This document shows, piece by piece, positions 1-5,111 of a DNA stretch of 5,111 bases (its first letter is position 1; every line of letters begins with the position of its first letter). Origin of the DNA: Hydrogenophaga intermedia. Its GTDB lineage: Bacteria; Pseudomonadota; Gammaproteobacteria; Burkholderiales; Burkholderiaceae_C. The translations under genes were made by a program, and so were the position numbers. The DNA is taken from the NCBI GenBank assembly GCA_945869245.1, contig CAMBOY010000229.1, positions 1-5,111 on the forward strand, in the 5' to 3' direction. Below the pieces are notes generated by a model, which worked only from the letters and a program-made list of their open reading frames with translations, was not told where the DNA came from and did not search any database.

Positions 1-241
1 GATGATGAGCGGCAACGGCCCCTATGGCCCCATCGGCATGGGCGGCATGTTCACCTTGCTCAAGGTGCGTGCCGACCAAAAACCCGGCGACTACAGCGAC
101 CCGGGCTGGTACCAGCAGCCACCGGGCACCCAGGCGCGTTTGGTCGACGCCCCTGCACACACACCGCGCGCCCCAGCGCCCACCGGCCAGCCCCAGGGCA
201 GCGCCAAAAAACCCACCGCTGGTGGCCACGCCCACCACTGA
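1..241 (+). CDS. Multicopper oxidase, C-terminal end (partial)
   Basis: Only the last 79 codons are in the window; the gene begins upstream and ends at TGA 239-241. The visible part carries the run GPYGPIGMGGMFTLLKVR followed by KPGDYSDPGWYQQPPGT. I recognise this as the tail that follows the last cupredoxin domain in CopA-like multicopper oxidases of beta-proteobacterial copper-resistance clusters. Such enzymes act in the periplasm and oxidise Cu(I) or organic substrates with O2. The copper ligands would lie upstream, so catalytic competence cannot be judged here. After about residue 48 the sequence becomes Pro/Ala/Gly-rich and ends in GGHAHH, a possible extra metal-binding tail. A cupredoxin and a CopG/CusF-type protein follow directly on the same strand, which supports a copper role. 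The family call is by recalled similarity; the His-tail function is inference. Confidence 0.75.
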   Translation, partial: MMSGNGPYGPIGMGGMFTLLKVRADQKPGDYSDPGWYQQPPGTQARLVDAPAHTPRAPAPTGQPQGSAKKPTAGGHAHH

Positions 242-268
242 TCCCCTTCACCACACCAGGAACCCACC

Positions 269-781
269 ATGAACATCCCACGCCGCCAACACCTGCAGCA
301 ACTCATTGGCGCCACCGCCGCGCTGGCTCTGCCCTCATTGGCCATCGCCCATGGCGATATGCACCACGGCCACGGCAAAGCGCCCGGCCCGGTGATCAAG
401 GAACAAAAGCACTGGGGCATCGCCGCTGAGGCCAAGGAAGCTCGCCGCACCATCACCATCCGCATGAGCGACGACATGCGTTTTGCGCCGAACCACCTCG
501 ATGTGAAGCTGGGCGAAACGCTGCGCTTGCGCGCCGAGAACAAGGGCAAGGTCATGCACGAAATCGTGATCGGCACCCGCGCCGAACTCGAAGCCCACGC
601 CGAGATGATGAAAAAACACCCCAATATGGAACACGACGAGCCCTACATGGCCCATGTGTCGCCGGGCTAGCGCGGCGACATCGTCTGGACCTTCAACCGC
701 GCGGGCGACTTCGAATTCGCCTGCCTGCTGCCCGGCCATTTCGAGGCCGGCATGCGTGGCACCATTCGTGTGCGCGCCTGA
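269..781 (+). pseudogene. Secreted cupredoxin (plastocyanin/azurin-like) interrupted by in-frame TAG
   Basis: The ATG at 269 follows AGGAA (258-262) at 6-base spacing and starts a frame that stops at TAG 668-670 after 133 codons. The same frame then stays open for 36 more codons to TGA 779-781. The full 170-codon frame reads as a periplasmic cupredoxin. It has an export signal with twin Arg (R5-R6, then L9), a hydrophobic stretch and an AIA cleavage site near residue 27. A His-rich mature N-terminus (HGDMHHGHG) follows, then the first copper-ligand His in KVMHEIVIG (H97). Beyond the stop comes the C-loop with ligand-like C152, H157 and M162 (ACLLPGHFEAGM). The stop therefore removes three of the four expected type 1 copper ligands and the last beta strand. 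No in-frame start lies just after the TAG, so reinitiation is unlikely. Family members usually have Lys or Gln at the TAG position, so one substitution (AAG or CAG to TAG) explains it. It may be a recent null mutation, a sequencing error or a suppressed amber codon. Confidence 0.8.
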
Positions 782-802
782 CCAACACCTTAGGAGACGC
801 CC

Positions 803-1576
803 ATGACACGCCCACTGAACCGACGCACCACCCTGCTGGCGGCCGCTGCCGCTGTGGCCAGCGCCGCTTGGCCCGCGCTGGCCGCCAAGCCCAAAAAACT
901 GCCTGTGATGCAGGTCTGGAAAGACCCCAACTGTGGTTGCTGCAACGACTGGGTCGCCATTTTGCGGCGCGAAGGCTTTGAGGTGCAGACCTTCGACAGC
1001 GGCAACACCGCCGTGCGCCAGCGCCTGGGCATGCCGATGCAGTTCGCCTCCTGCCACACCGCGCTGATCGACGGCTATGTGGTCGAAGGCCATGTCAACC
1101 CGGCCGAGATCAAACGCCTGCTGGTCGAACGGCCCAAGGCACTGGGTCTGGCGGTGCCCGGCATGCCGATTGGCAGCCCCGGCATGGACGGCCCCGAGTA
1201 CGGCAGCCGGCGCGACCCCTACGACGTGCTGCTGGTACAGAAAGACGGCAGCAGCCGGGTCTATCAGAGCTATTTCCGCCAGGCCAGCACCACCGTGCGC
1301 CAGGGCTTTGAGCGCGCCCAACACAACGCCATCGCACCCGCTGCAACGGCCTTGCCCTGGGCCGAGGCCGAAGTGCGCCGCGTCGACCTGGCGGCCGGCA
1401 AGATCAGCCTGAAGCACGGCGAGATCAAAAACCTCGACATGCCGCCCATGAGCATGGTGTTTCAGGTGCAGGACAAAGCGCTGCTGCAGCAGGTGAAAGT
1501 GGGCGACAAGATCCGTTTCACCGCCGACCAGATCAACGGCGCCTACACCGTGCTCAGCCTAGAGCCTGTGCGCTGA
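803..1576 (+). CDS. Periplasmic copper protein: DUF411/CopG-like domain fused to CusF-like domain
   Basis: This 257-residue protein starts at ATG 803, preceded by AGGAG (792-796) at 6-base spacing. Residues 1-27 form an export signal with a twin-Arg n-region (R7-R8) and an ALA cleavage site. Residues about 33-158 match DUF411 (PF04214): the CxCC motif C44-G-C46-C47 in DPNCGCCNDW, C84-H85 in FASCHT, H97 in VEGHV, and the GMPIGSPGM block (120-128). DUF411 includes CopG, a thioredoxin-fold protein of bacterial copper resistance in which Cys residues of this motif hold a copper cluster. Residues about 187-257 match the CusF family (PF11604): KISLKHGEIKNLDMPPMSMVF with H205, M216 and M218 at the Cu(I)/Ag(I) ligand positions. 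The Trp that caps the metal in E. coli CusF (W44) is replaced by M213. A linker of about 28 residues joins the domains. It is the last gene of the copper cluster seen here. The domain calls are strong; direct copper transfer between the domains is inference. Confidence 0.88.
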   Translation: MTRPLNRRTTLLAAAAAVASAAWPALAAKPKKLPVMQVWKDPNCGCCNDWVAILRREGFEVQTFDSGNTAVRQRLGMPMQFASCHTALIDGYVVEGHVNPAEIKRLLVERPKALGLAVPGMPIGSPGMDGPEYGSRRDPYDVLLVQKDGSSRVYQSYFRQASTTVRQGFERAQHNAIAPAATALPWAEAEVRRVDLAAGKISLKHGEIKNLDMPPMSMVFQVQDKALLQQVKVGDKIRFTADQINGAYTVLSLEPVR

Positions 1577-1588
1577 AGCGGGCCAGCC

Positions 1589-1620
1589 GGCCATGCGCGT
1601 GCTAATGTGCGCGCATGGCC
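1589..1620 (+). repeat. Perfect 11-bp inverted repeat over the TAXI start codon; possible terminator or translational hairpin
   Basis: The left arm GGCCATGCGCG (1589-1599) and right arm CGCGCATGGCC (1610-1620) are exact reverse complements around a 10-base spacer. The right arm contains the ATG (1615-1617) of the downstream gene and is followed by only TTT (1621-1623). It begins 13 bases after the stop of the copper protein gene. In RNA it would form a very stable GC hairpin. It could serve as a weak intrinsic terminator for the copper operon, hide the start codon of the next gene, or both. The U-run is too short for a confident terminator call. Confidence 0.6.
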
Positions 1621-2982
1621 TTTCGCATCTCATCCCCGTTCAGCTGGCTGCGCGACGCGCTGGGCAGCGCGGCGCCGCTGCTGCTCATCACCCTGGCTTT
1701 GCTGGTGGCCGCCTACCAATGGCTGGAGCCCAACCCACCGCGCACCGTGCGCCTGGCCACCGGGCCTGAACAAAGCGCCTACGACCGGTTTGGCGGCCGC
1801 TACGCCCAGGCACTGGCGCGCGACGGCATTCGGGTGCAGTTGGTGCCCACCGAAGGATCGGCCGACAACCTGCTGCGCCTGCGCCGTGGCGAGGTGGATG
1901 TGGCCTTTGTGCAAGGCGGCTTTGTCCGCAGTGCCGACACCGCCGACGCCGACGCCCAACTGCTGTCGCTGGGCAATTTGTTTGTGGAGCCGGTCTGGCT
2001 GTTTCACCGCAGCACACCCGCCAGCGCCAACGCACAGCCCATCTCCCAACTCAAACACCTGGCGGGCGCGCGGCTCAACATTGGCACGCCGGGCAGCGGT
2101 GTGCCCGAGCTGTGGGCCCAGTTGCTCACGCTCAACCAGCTCGAACCCAGCGCCTTTGTCACCACCGAACTGGCGCCCACGCCGGCCACCGTGGCCTTCA
2201 TCAATGGCGAGGTCGACGCCCTGCTGTTCGTCTCGGCACCAGAGGCGCCGCTGGTGCAAATGCTGCTGCAAACCCCCGGCGTGCGCCTGCTCAGCTTTGA
2301 GCAAAGTGAAGCCTACGCCCGCCGCTTGCCGTTTCTGAGCCCCGCGCTGTTGCCGCAAGGGGTGGTGAACCTGGCGAGCAATCTGCCCGAGCACGACGTG
2401 CGGCTGATCGCCACCACCACCAGCTTGGTGGCGCGCGACGCCACCCACCCGGCGCTGCAACAGTTGTTTGCTCAGGCCGCACGCGAACTGCACGGTGAAG
2501 CCGGCTGGTTCAGCCGCGCGCGCGAATTCCCCAACGCGACCCACGCCGATTTCGATGTATCGGTCGAGGCCGAACGCACGCTGCGCAACGGCCCGCCGTT
2601 TCTGCAGCGTTACCTGCCCTTCTGGCTGGCCAACCTGATCGAGCGCATGTGGCTGGCTGGCGGCTTGATCATCGCGCTGGTGCTGCCGCTCTCGCGCATC
2701 GTGCCGCCGCTCTACACCTTGCGCATGCGCTCCAAGGTGTTTCGCTGGTACGCCGAGCTGCGCGACATTGAAGTCAGGGCGCAACAGGGTGAGCCGGTGG
2801 AGACGCTGGTACGCGATTTGCGATCACTCACCGAGACGGTGAACGCGATTGAGGTGCCCTTGTCGTTTGCCGACGAGCTGTACGCGCTGCGGCACAACAT
2901 CGCCGCTGTGTCGCGCCATGTGCAGGGCGACACCGGAACGGTCACAGCAGGTGCAGCGACGCCCAACGCAACAGCGCGCTGA
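1615..2982 (+). CDS. TAXI-family TRAP-type solute-binding protein, membrane-anchored
   Basis: This 455-residue protein resembles the TAXI (TRAP-associated extracytoplasmic immunogenic) / NMT1-like solute-binding family. Residues about 19-34 are a hydrophobic segment acting as an uncleaved anchor or signal. The binding domain follows: VRLATGPEQSAYDRFGGRYAQ (45-65), GSADNLLRLRRGEVDVAFVQGG (81-102), LNIGTPGSGVPELW (154-167) and VAFINGEVDALLFVSAP (193-209), typical ligand-pocket segments. A second membrane segment (about 345-362) precedes a charged, probably cytoplasmic tail of about 90 residues. Ordinary TAXI proteins are soluble and about 320 residues long, so this is the longer membrane-bound variant. 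No TRAP permease (large or small membrane subunit) is next to it, so a transport role is unproven and the ligand is unknown. The start is constrained by an in-frame TAA at 1603-1605. No clear ribosome-binding site is visible, and the ATG sits in an inverted repeat. Confidence 0.85.
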   Translation: MAFRISSPFSWLRDALGSAAPLLLITLALLVAAYQWLEPNPPRTVRLATGPEQSAYDRFGGRYAQALARDGIRVQLVPTEGSADNLLRLRRGEVDVAFVQGGFVRSADTADADAQLLSLGNLFVEPVWLFHRSTPASANAQPISQLKHLAGARLNIGTPGSGVPELWAQLLTLNQLEPSAFVTTELAPTPATVAFINGEVDALLFVSAPEAPLVQMLLQTPGVRLLSFEQSEAYARRLPFLSPALLPQGVVNLASNLPEHDVRLIATTTSLVARDATHPALQQLFAQAARELHGEAGWFSRAREFPNATHADFDVSVEAERTLRNGPPFLQRYLPFWLANLIERMWLAGGLIIALVLPLSRIVPPLYTLRMRSKVFRWYAELRDIEVRAQQGEPVETLVRDLRSLTETVNAIEVPLSFADELYALRHNIAAVSRHVQGDTGTVTAGAATPNATAR

Positions 2983-3343
2983 GCCAGACACCACCACACA
3001 ACACCAAACACAGCAGCACAGCGGCGCTGCCGATGTCCTTGGCGCGTTTGGACTGCGCGTGCCATTCCGGGCCAATGCGGTCGACCACCGCCTCCACTGC
3101 GGTGTTGAGCAACTCGGTCACCAGCACCAACGCGGTCACAGTCAGCAACAGCACGGTTTCGGTCCAGCTCTGCCCCAGCCAAAAAGCCGCTGGCACCAAC
3201 ACCAGGGCCAGCAGCGCCTCTTGCCGAAACGCCGGCTCGCGCCAGCCAGCGGCCAGACCCGCCAAGGAGTATCCCGTGGCCTTGACCACCCGGCGCCAGC
3301 CGGTGAGCTTGCTGGGTAAGGCCTTGTCGCGTGCGTCGCTCAT
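2942..3343 (-). CDS. dgkA: Diacylglycerol kinase (prokaryotic DgkA type)
   Basis: This 133-residue inner-membrane enzyme phosphorylates diacylglycerol with ATP to phosphatidic acid, recycling the diacylglycerol released by membrane-derived glucan or lipid A modification. The family signature is clear: ELLNTAVEAVVDRIG (77-91) with E77, N80, E84 and D88, followed by SKRAKDIGSAAV (98-109). The upstream amphipathic segment REPAFRQE (35-42) matches REEAFRQE of the E. coli protein. Three membrane segments are visible, at about 43-58, 62-82 and 105-127, as expected for a trimeric DgkA subunit. The start ATG (3341-3343) has an AGGG-like site 7 bases upstream. It begins 3 bases after the stop of the DUF1415 gene, so the two are probably co-transcribed and perhaps translationally coupled. 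Its 3' end overlaps the end of the converging TAXI gene by 41 bases. It is full length with no missing key residue noted. Confidence 0.95.
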   Translation of the reverse strand: MSDARDKALPSKLTGWRRVVKATGYSLAGLAAGWREPAFRQEALLALVLVPAAFWLGQSWTETVLLLTVTALVLVTELLNTAVEAVVDRIGPEWHAQSKRAKDIGSAAVLLCLVLCGGVWLSALLRWASLHLL

Positions 3344-3346
3344 GCG

Positions 3347-3898
3347 TCAGCCCTGCAGCAGACTTTGCCAGCCCTGCGGCCCCAGCTCGCGCAGGGTGCG
3401 GATGTTGCGCTCCACGATCTGCTCCGCGTCACCGCCGGCGCTGTCGACCGCGCGCTCCACACTGTCTTCGCGCAGCAGGTGCAGCGTGGGGTACGGCGCG
3501 CGGTTGGTGCAGTGGCTCATGTCGCCCTCGGCCTCACCTTCAAAGGCGAAGTCGGGGTGGAAATGCGCCACCTGAATCACGCCCTCCAGTTCGTGCTCGG
3601 CCAACACATCGTCCACCACGTTCTGAAAATCGTTGAAGACAAAGAAGTCGGGAAACAGCGTCGGGTGGATGAGCAGCGTGGTGTCGGTCTCCTCGGGGCT
3701 GACCGACTGCAGGTGCGCCAGCTCGCGGTCCAGATCGTCCAGAAACGCGTCCAAGTGCCGGGCGTGGCTCACCACGATGCGCACCTGGTTTTTTACATAC
3801 ACCGCGCGCGCAAACGGGCACAGATTCAGGCCAATGACAGCCTGTTCCAGCCAGCGGCGGGTGTCGGCAATCACCTGTTGTTCGGTCAAAGAGGACAT
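3347..3898 (-). CDS. DUF1415 family protein
   Basis: This 183-residue soluble protein is recognised as a DUF1415 (PF07209) member, a family common in proteobacteria with no established function that I know of. Family-like segments are TRRWLEQAVIGLNLCPFARAV (13-33), TLLIHPTLFPDFFVFNDF (74-91), GVIQVAHFHPDFAFEGE (106-122) and NRAPYPTLHLLREDSVERAV (132-151). H112, H114 and D116 in the AHFHPDF segment, together with C27, are conserved-looking polar residues that could bind metal or act in catalysis, but this is speculation. No signal peptide or membrane segment is visible. The frame stays open upstream, but ATG 3898 (MSSLTEQQ) is chosen because family similarity begins just after it. The ribosome-binding site there is weak. 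The gene follows the TspO gene after 65 bases and precedes dgkA by 3 bases. Confidence 0.88.
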   Translation of the reverse strand: MSSLTEQQVIADTRRWLEQAVIGLNLCPFARAVYVKNQVRIVVSHARHLDAFLDDLDRELAHLQSVSPEETDTTLLIHPTLFPDFFVFNDFQNVVDDVLAEHELEGVIQVAHFHPDFAFEGEAEGDMSHCTNRAPYPTLHLLREDSVERAVDSAGGDAEQIVERNIRTLRELGPQGWQSLLQG

Positions 3899-3963
3899 GG
3901 GTATCGATCCAAATCGGGAAAGAAAATTGGCATCGCTGGGGCCAGCCACGCCGGCACAGCGCT

Positions 3964-4458
3964 TCACAGCAGCGTCGGATTGGCTAGCCACAACACCGCA
4001 TTCAGCGCACCGGCAAACGCCACCCATGCCAAATACGGCAGCAGCAACACGCCGGCCCAGCGGTCCAGCCGCCAGAACGACCAGGCGGTGATGGCGATCA
4101 ACAGCCAGAACAGCACCAGCTCCGCCAGCGCCAGACCGCCCAGGCGCCAGGCAAAAAACAGCCAGCTCCACAAGGCGTTGGCCACCAGTTGAATCAGAAA
4201 CCAGCGCAGCGCGCGGCTGCGCGCCGCACTGTCGGGCAAACGCCAGACCCGCCACGCGGCCACCGACATCAGCAAAAACAGCAGCGTCCAGGCGGGCCCA
4301 AACAGCCACGCCGGAGGCGCCCAGGATGGCTGCACCAACTCAGCGTAAAACGCGGGCGCACTCACGCTGGCCAAAGCGCCCACGACGCTGGTGAGCGTGC
4401 ACACGCCCATCCAGCCCAGCAGGCCCAACACCGGGTGCACACGGGACGCATCAGACAT
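3964..4458 (-). CDS. TspO/MBR family tryptophan-rich membrane protein
   Basis: This 164-residue integral membrane protein belongs to the TspO/peripheral benzodiazepine receptor family, whose bacterial members bind tetrapyrroles and are linked to porphyrin and stress responses. Five membrane segments fit: about 10-30, 52-72, 83-104, 108-128 and 133-159. Signature stretches are WAPPAWLFGPAWTLLFLLM (46-64), the QLVANALWSWLFF segment (90-102), and PYLAWVAFAGALNAVLWLAN (141-160), matching the PYxxWxxFxxxLN motif. It is rich in Trp, as is usual for the family. The frame is open to an upstream ATG at 4497, but ATG 4458 is preferred because a GGAG site lies 7 bases upstream and the length is then typical. 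It is separated from the next gene on the same strand by 65 bases; co-transcription is possible but unproven. No haem or porphyrin gene is nearby to support a specific ligand. Confidence 0.92.
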   Translation of the reverse strand: MSDASRVHPVLGLLGWMGVCTLTSVVGALASVSAPAFYAELVQPSWAPPAWLFGPAWTLLFLLMSVAAWRVWRLPDSAARSRALRWFLIQLVANALWSWLFFAWRLGGLALAELVLFWLLIAITAWSFWRLDRWAGVLLLPYLAWVAFAGALNAVLWLANPTLL

Positions 4459-4465
4459 AAGGCAA

Positions 4466-4469
4466 CTCC
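4466..4469 (-). promoter_or_regulatory. Ribosome-binding site deciding the TspO start
   Basis: On the minus strand GGAG is followed by 7 bases and then the ATG at 4458-4456. This spacing supports the 164-residue start over the in-frame ATG at 4497, which would add 13 residues with no family similarity. Confidence 0.65.
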
Positions 4470-4530
4470 ATGACAAATCAGATGGCCATGCGCTCAACCC
4501 GGTGTGTCGGCATCAGGCCAGCATCCGGAG

Positions 4531-4618
4531 CAAGGGACTCCTTGCGATGGTGCGGCGGGTCCGGCTGCGCCGGCCGCATGCACCGCCCCCCAGTGGTGGG
4601 TGACGCGCTGCAAGCGCG
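4531..4618. repeat. Cluster of small inverted repeats between ettA and tspO
   Basis: The non-coding gap between the two minus-strand genes (4459-4633) contains three perfect short inverted repeats. They are CAAGG/CCTTG (4531-4535 and 4540-4544), CCGGC/GCCGG (4561-4565 and 4569-4573) and CGCGCT/AGCGCG (4604-4609 and 4613-4618). A weaker CACC/GGTG pair lies between the last two. None is followed by a T-run on either strand, so a classical intrinsic terminator for ettA is not shown. The cluster may be a dispersed intergenic repeat, an mRNA-stabilising structure, or chance in GC-rich DNA. No credible gene is seen in the gap. Confidence 0.4.
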
Positions 4619-4633
4619 GCGCGGGAGGCGTCA

Positions 4634-5111
4634 TTACTTCAGACTTTTGAACCGCGCCCGCTTGGGCCGCGCGCCCTCTTCGCCCAAACGCTTGACTTTG
4701 TCGACCTCGTACTCGGTGAAGTTGCCGTCAAAGAAGTACCACTGGCTGTCGCCTTCGTAGGCCAAGATGTGGGTGCAGATGCGGTCGAGGAACCAGCGGT
4801 CGTGTGAGATCACCATGGCGCTGCCCGCGAATTCGAGCAGGGCCTCTTCCAGTGCGCGCAGGGTTTCCACGTCGAGGTCGTTCGACGGCTCGTCGAGCAT
4901 CAAGACGTTGCCGCCCTGAGCCAAGGTTTTAGCCAGGTGCAGGCGGCCGCGCTCACCACCCGAGAGGTTTTTCACCAGCTTTTGCTGGTCGTTGCCTTTG
5001 AAGTTGAAGCGCCCGATGTAGGCGCGGCTGGGCATCACAAACTTGCCCACGGTGATGTTGTCCAGCCCGCCGGAGACGTCTTCCCACACGGTCTTGTCGC
5101 CTTCCAGGCTC
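4634..5111 (-). CDS. ettA: Energy-dependent translational throttle protein EttA (ABC-F), C-terminal part
   Basis: The last 158 codons are present; the 5' part runs off the right edge and the stop is TAA (4634-4636). EttA is a cytoplasmic ABC-F ATPase that binds the ribosomal E site and gates the first elongation steps according to the ATP/ADP ratio. The second nucleotide-binding domain is seen from just after its Walker A region. It has the ABC signature LSGGERGR (residues 49-56 of the visible part), Walker B with catalytic Glu in VLMLDEPSNDLD (69-80), and the H-loop SHDRWFLDR (102-110). It is followed by the WYFFDGNFTEYE segment and a basic tail ending GARPKRARFKSLK. The tail closely parallels E. 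coli EttA (FFEGNFTEYE, PKRIKY), which separates it from Uup and other ABC-F proteins. The DEPS in place of DEPT is a mild substitution. Because the first domain is outside the window, paralogue assignment rests on the C-terminus. Confidence 0.92.
   Translation of the reverse strand, partial: SLEGDKTVWEDVSGGLDNITVGKFVMPSRAYIGRFNFKGNDQQKLVKNLSGGERGRLHLAKTLAQGGNVLMLDEPSNDLDVETLRALEEALLEFAGSAMVISHDRWFLDRICTHILAYEGDSQWYFFDGNFTEYEVDKVKRLGEEGARPKRARFKSLK

Noticed and set aside
668..781. Programmed frameshift or separate small gene after the TAG
   Set aside because: The downstream sequence continues in the same frame, so no shift is needed, and no start codon with a ribosome-binding site follows the stop.
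335..1417. Long minus-strand open frame opposite the cupredoxin and the DUF411-CusF gene
   Set aside because: It is the complement of genes with recognisable domains, has no family resemblance and is typical of spurious long frames in GC-rich DNA.
1607..2338. Alternative plus-strand frame from GTG 1607
   Set aside because: Its product is rich in Arg, Pro, Cys and Ser with no family features, and it is out of frame with the recognisable TAXI protein.
1630..2784. 384-codon minus-strand open frame opposite the TAXI gene
   Set aside because: The plus-strand frame has clear TAXI motifs and membrane segments. The antisense frame is Gln/His/Arg-rich with no motif and is a codon-bias shadow.
3365..4192. 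Plus-strand open frame across DUF1415 and the 3' part of tspO
   Set aside because: It is antisense to two recognised genes and shows no domain of its own.
4470..4500. Possible minus-strand promoter upstream of tspO (TTGAGC, 17 bases, GTCATG)
   Set aside because: The -10 match is poor and such matches are expected by chance.
4604..4618. CGCGCT/AGCGCG hairpin as intrinsic terminator of ettA
   Set aside because: No T-run follows on the minus strand, so only an inverted repeat can be claimed.
4391..4760. Two small plus-strand open frames spanning the ettA-tspO gap
   Set aside because: They overlap the ends of recognised minus-strand genes, lack convincing ribosome-binding sites and have low-complexity basic products.

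Overview
The window is gene-dense, GC-rich bacterial DNA with strong third-position G/C bias and nearly all TGA stops. Protein content suggests a beta-proteobacterium of the order Burkholderiales, most likely family Comamonadaceae. The clues are the EttA C-terminus, DUF1415, a double-anchored TAXI-type binding protein and a periplasmic copper cluster. This assignment is inferred from remembered family resemblance, not from a database search.

Left part, + strand (1-1576): the 3' end of a copper-handling operon. It holds (i) the C-terminal end of a multicopper oxidase; (ii) a secreted cupredoxin with an in-frame TAG at 668-670, which cuts the reading frame just before the Cys/His/Met copper ligands although the rest of the frame is intact to 781; and (iii) a secreted two-domain protein joining a DUF411/CopG-like CxCC domain to a CusF-like copper-chaperone domain. 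Spacings are 27 and 21 bases, each gap with a recognisable ribosome-binding site. The three products would handle periplasmic copper together: oxidation, electron transfer or binding, and chaperoning.

Centre, + strand (1615-2982): a membrane-anchored TAXI-family (TRAP-type) solute-binding protein with no TRAP permease gene in view. Its start codon lies inside a perfect 11-bp inverted repeat (1589-1620) that may be the copper operon terminator, a translational control hairpin, or both. Its 3' end overlaps the converging dgkA gene by 41 bp.

Right part, - strand, in transcription order (5111 to 2942): ettA (ABC-F translation factor, C-terminal part), a roughly 175-bp gap with several small inverted repeats, a TspO/MBR family membrane protein, a DUF1415 protein, and dgkA (diacylglycerol kinase). 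DUF1415 and dgkA are separated by 3 bases and are probably co-transcribed.

No tRNA, rRNA, CRISPR array, transposase or phage gene was seen. The points most worth a second look are the stop-interrupted cupredoxin, the CopG-CusF fusion, and the hairpin over the TAXI start codon.
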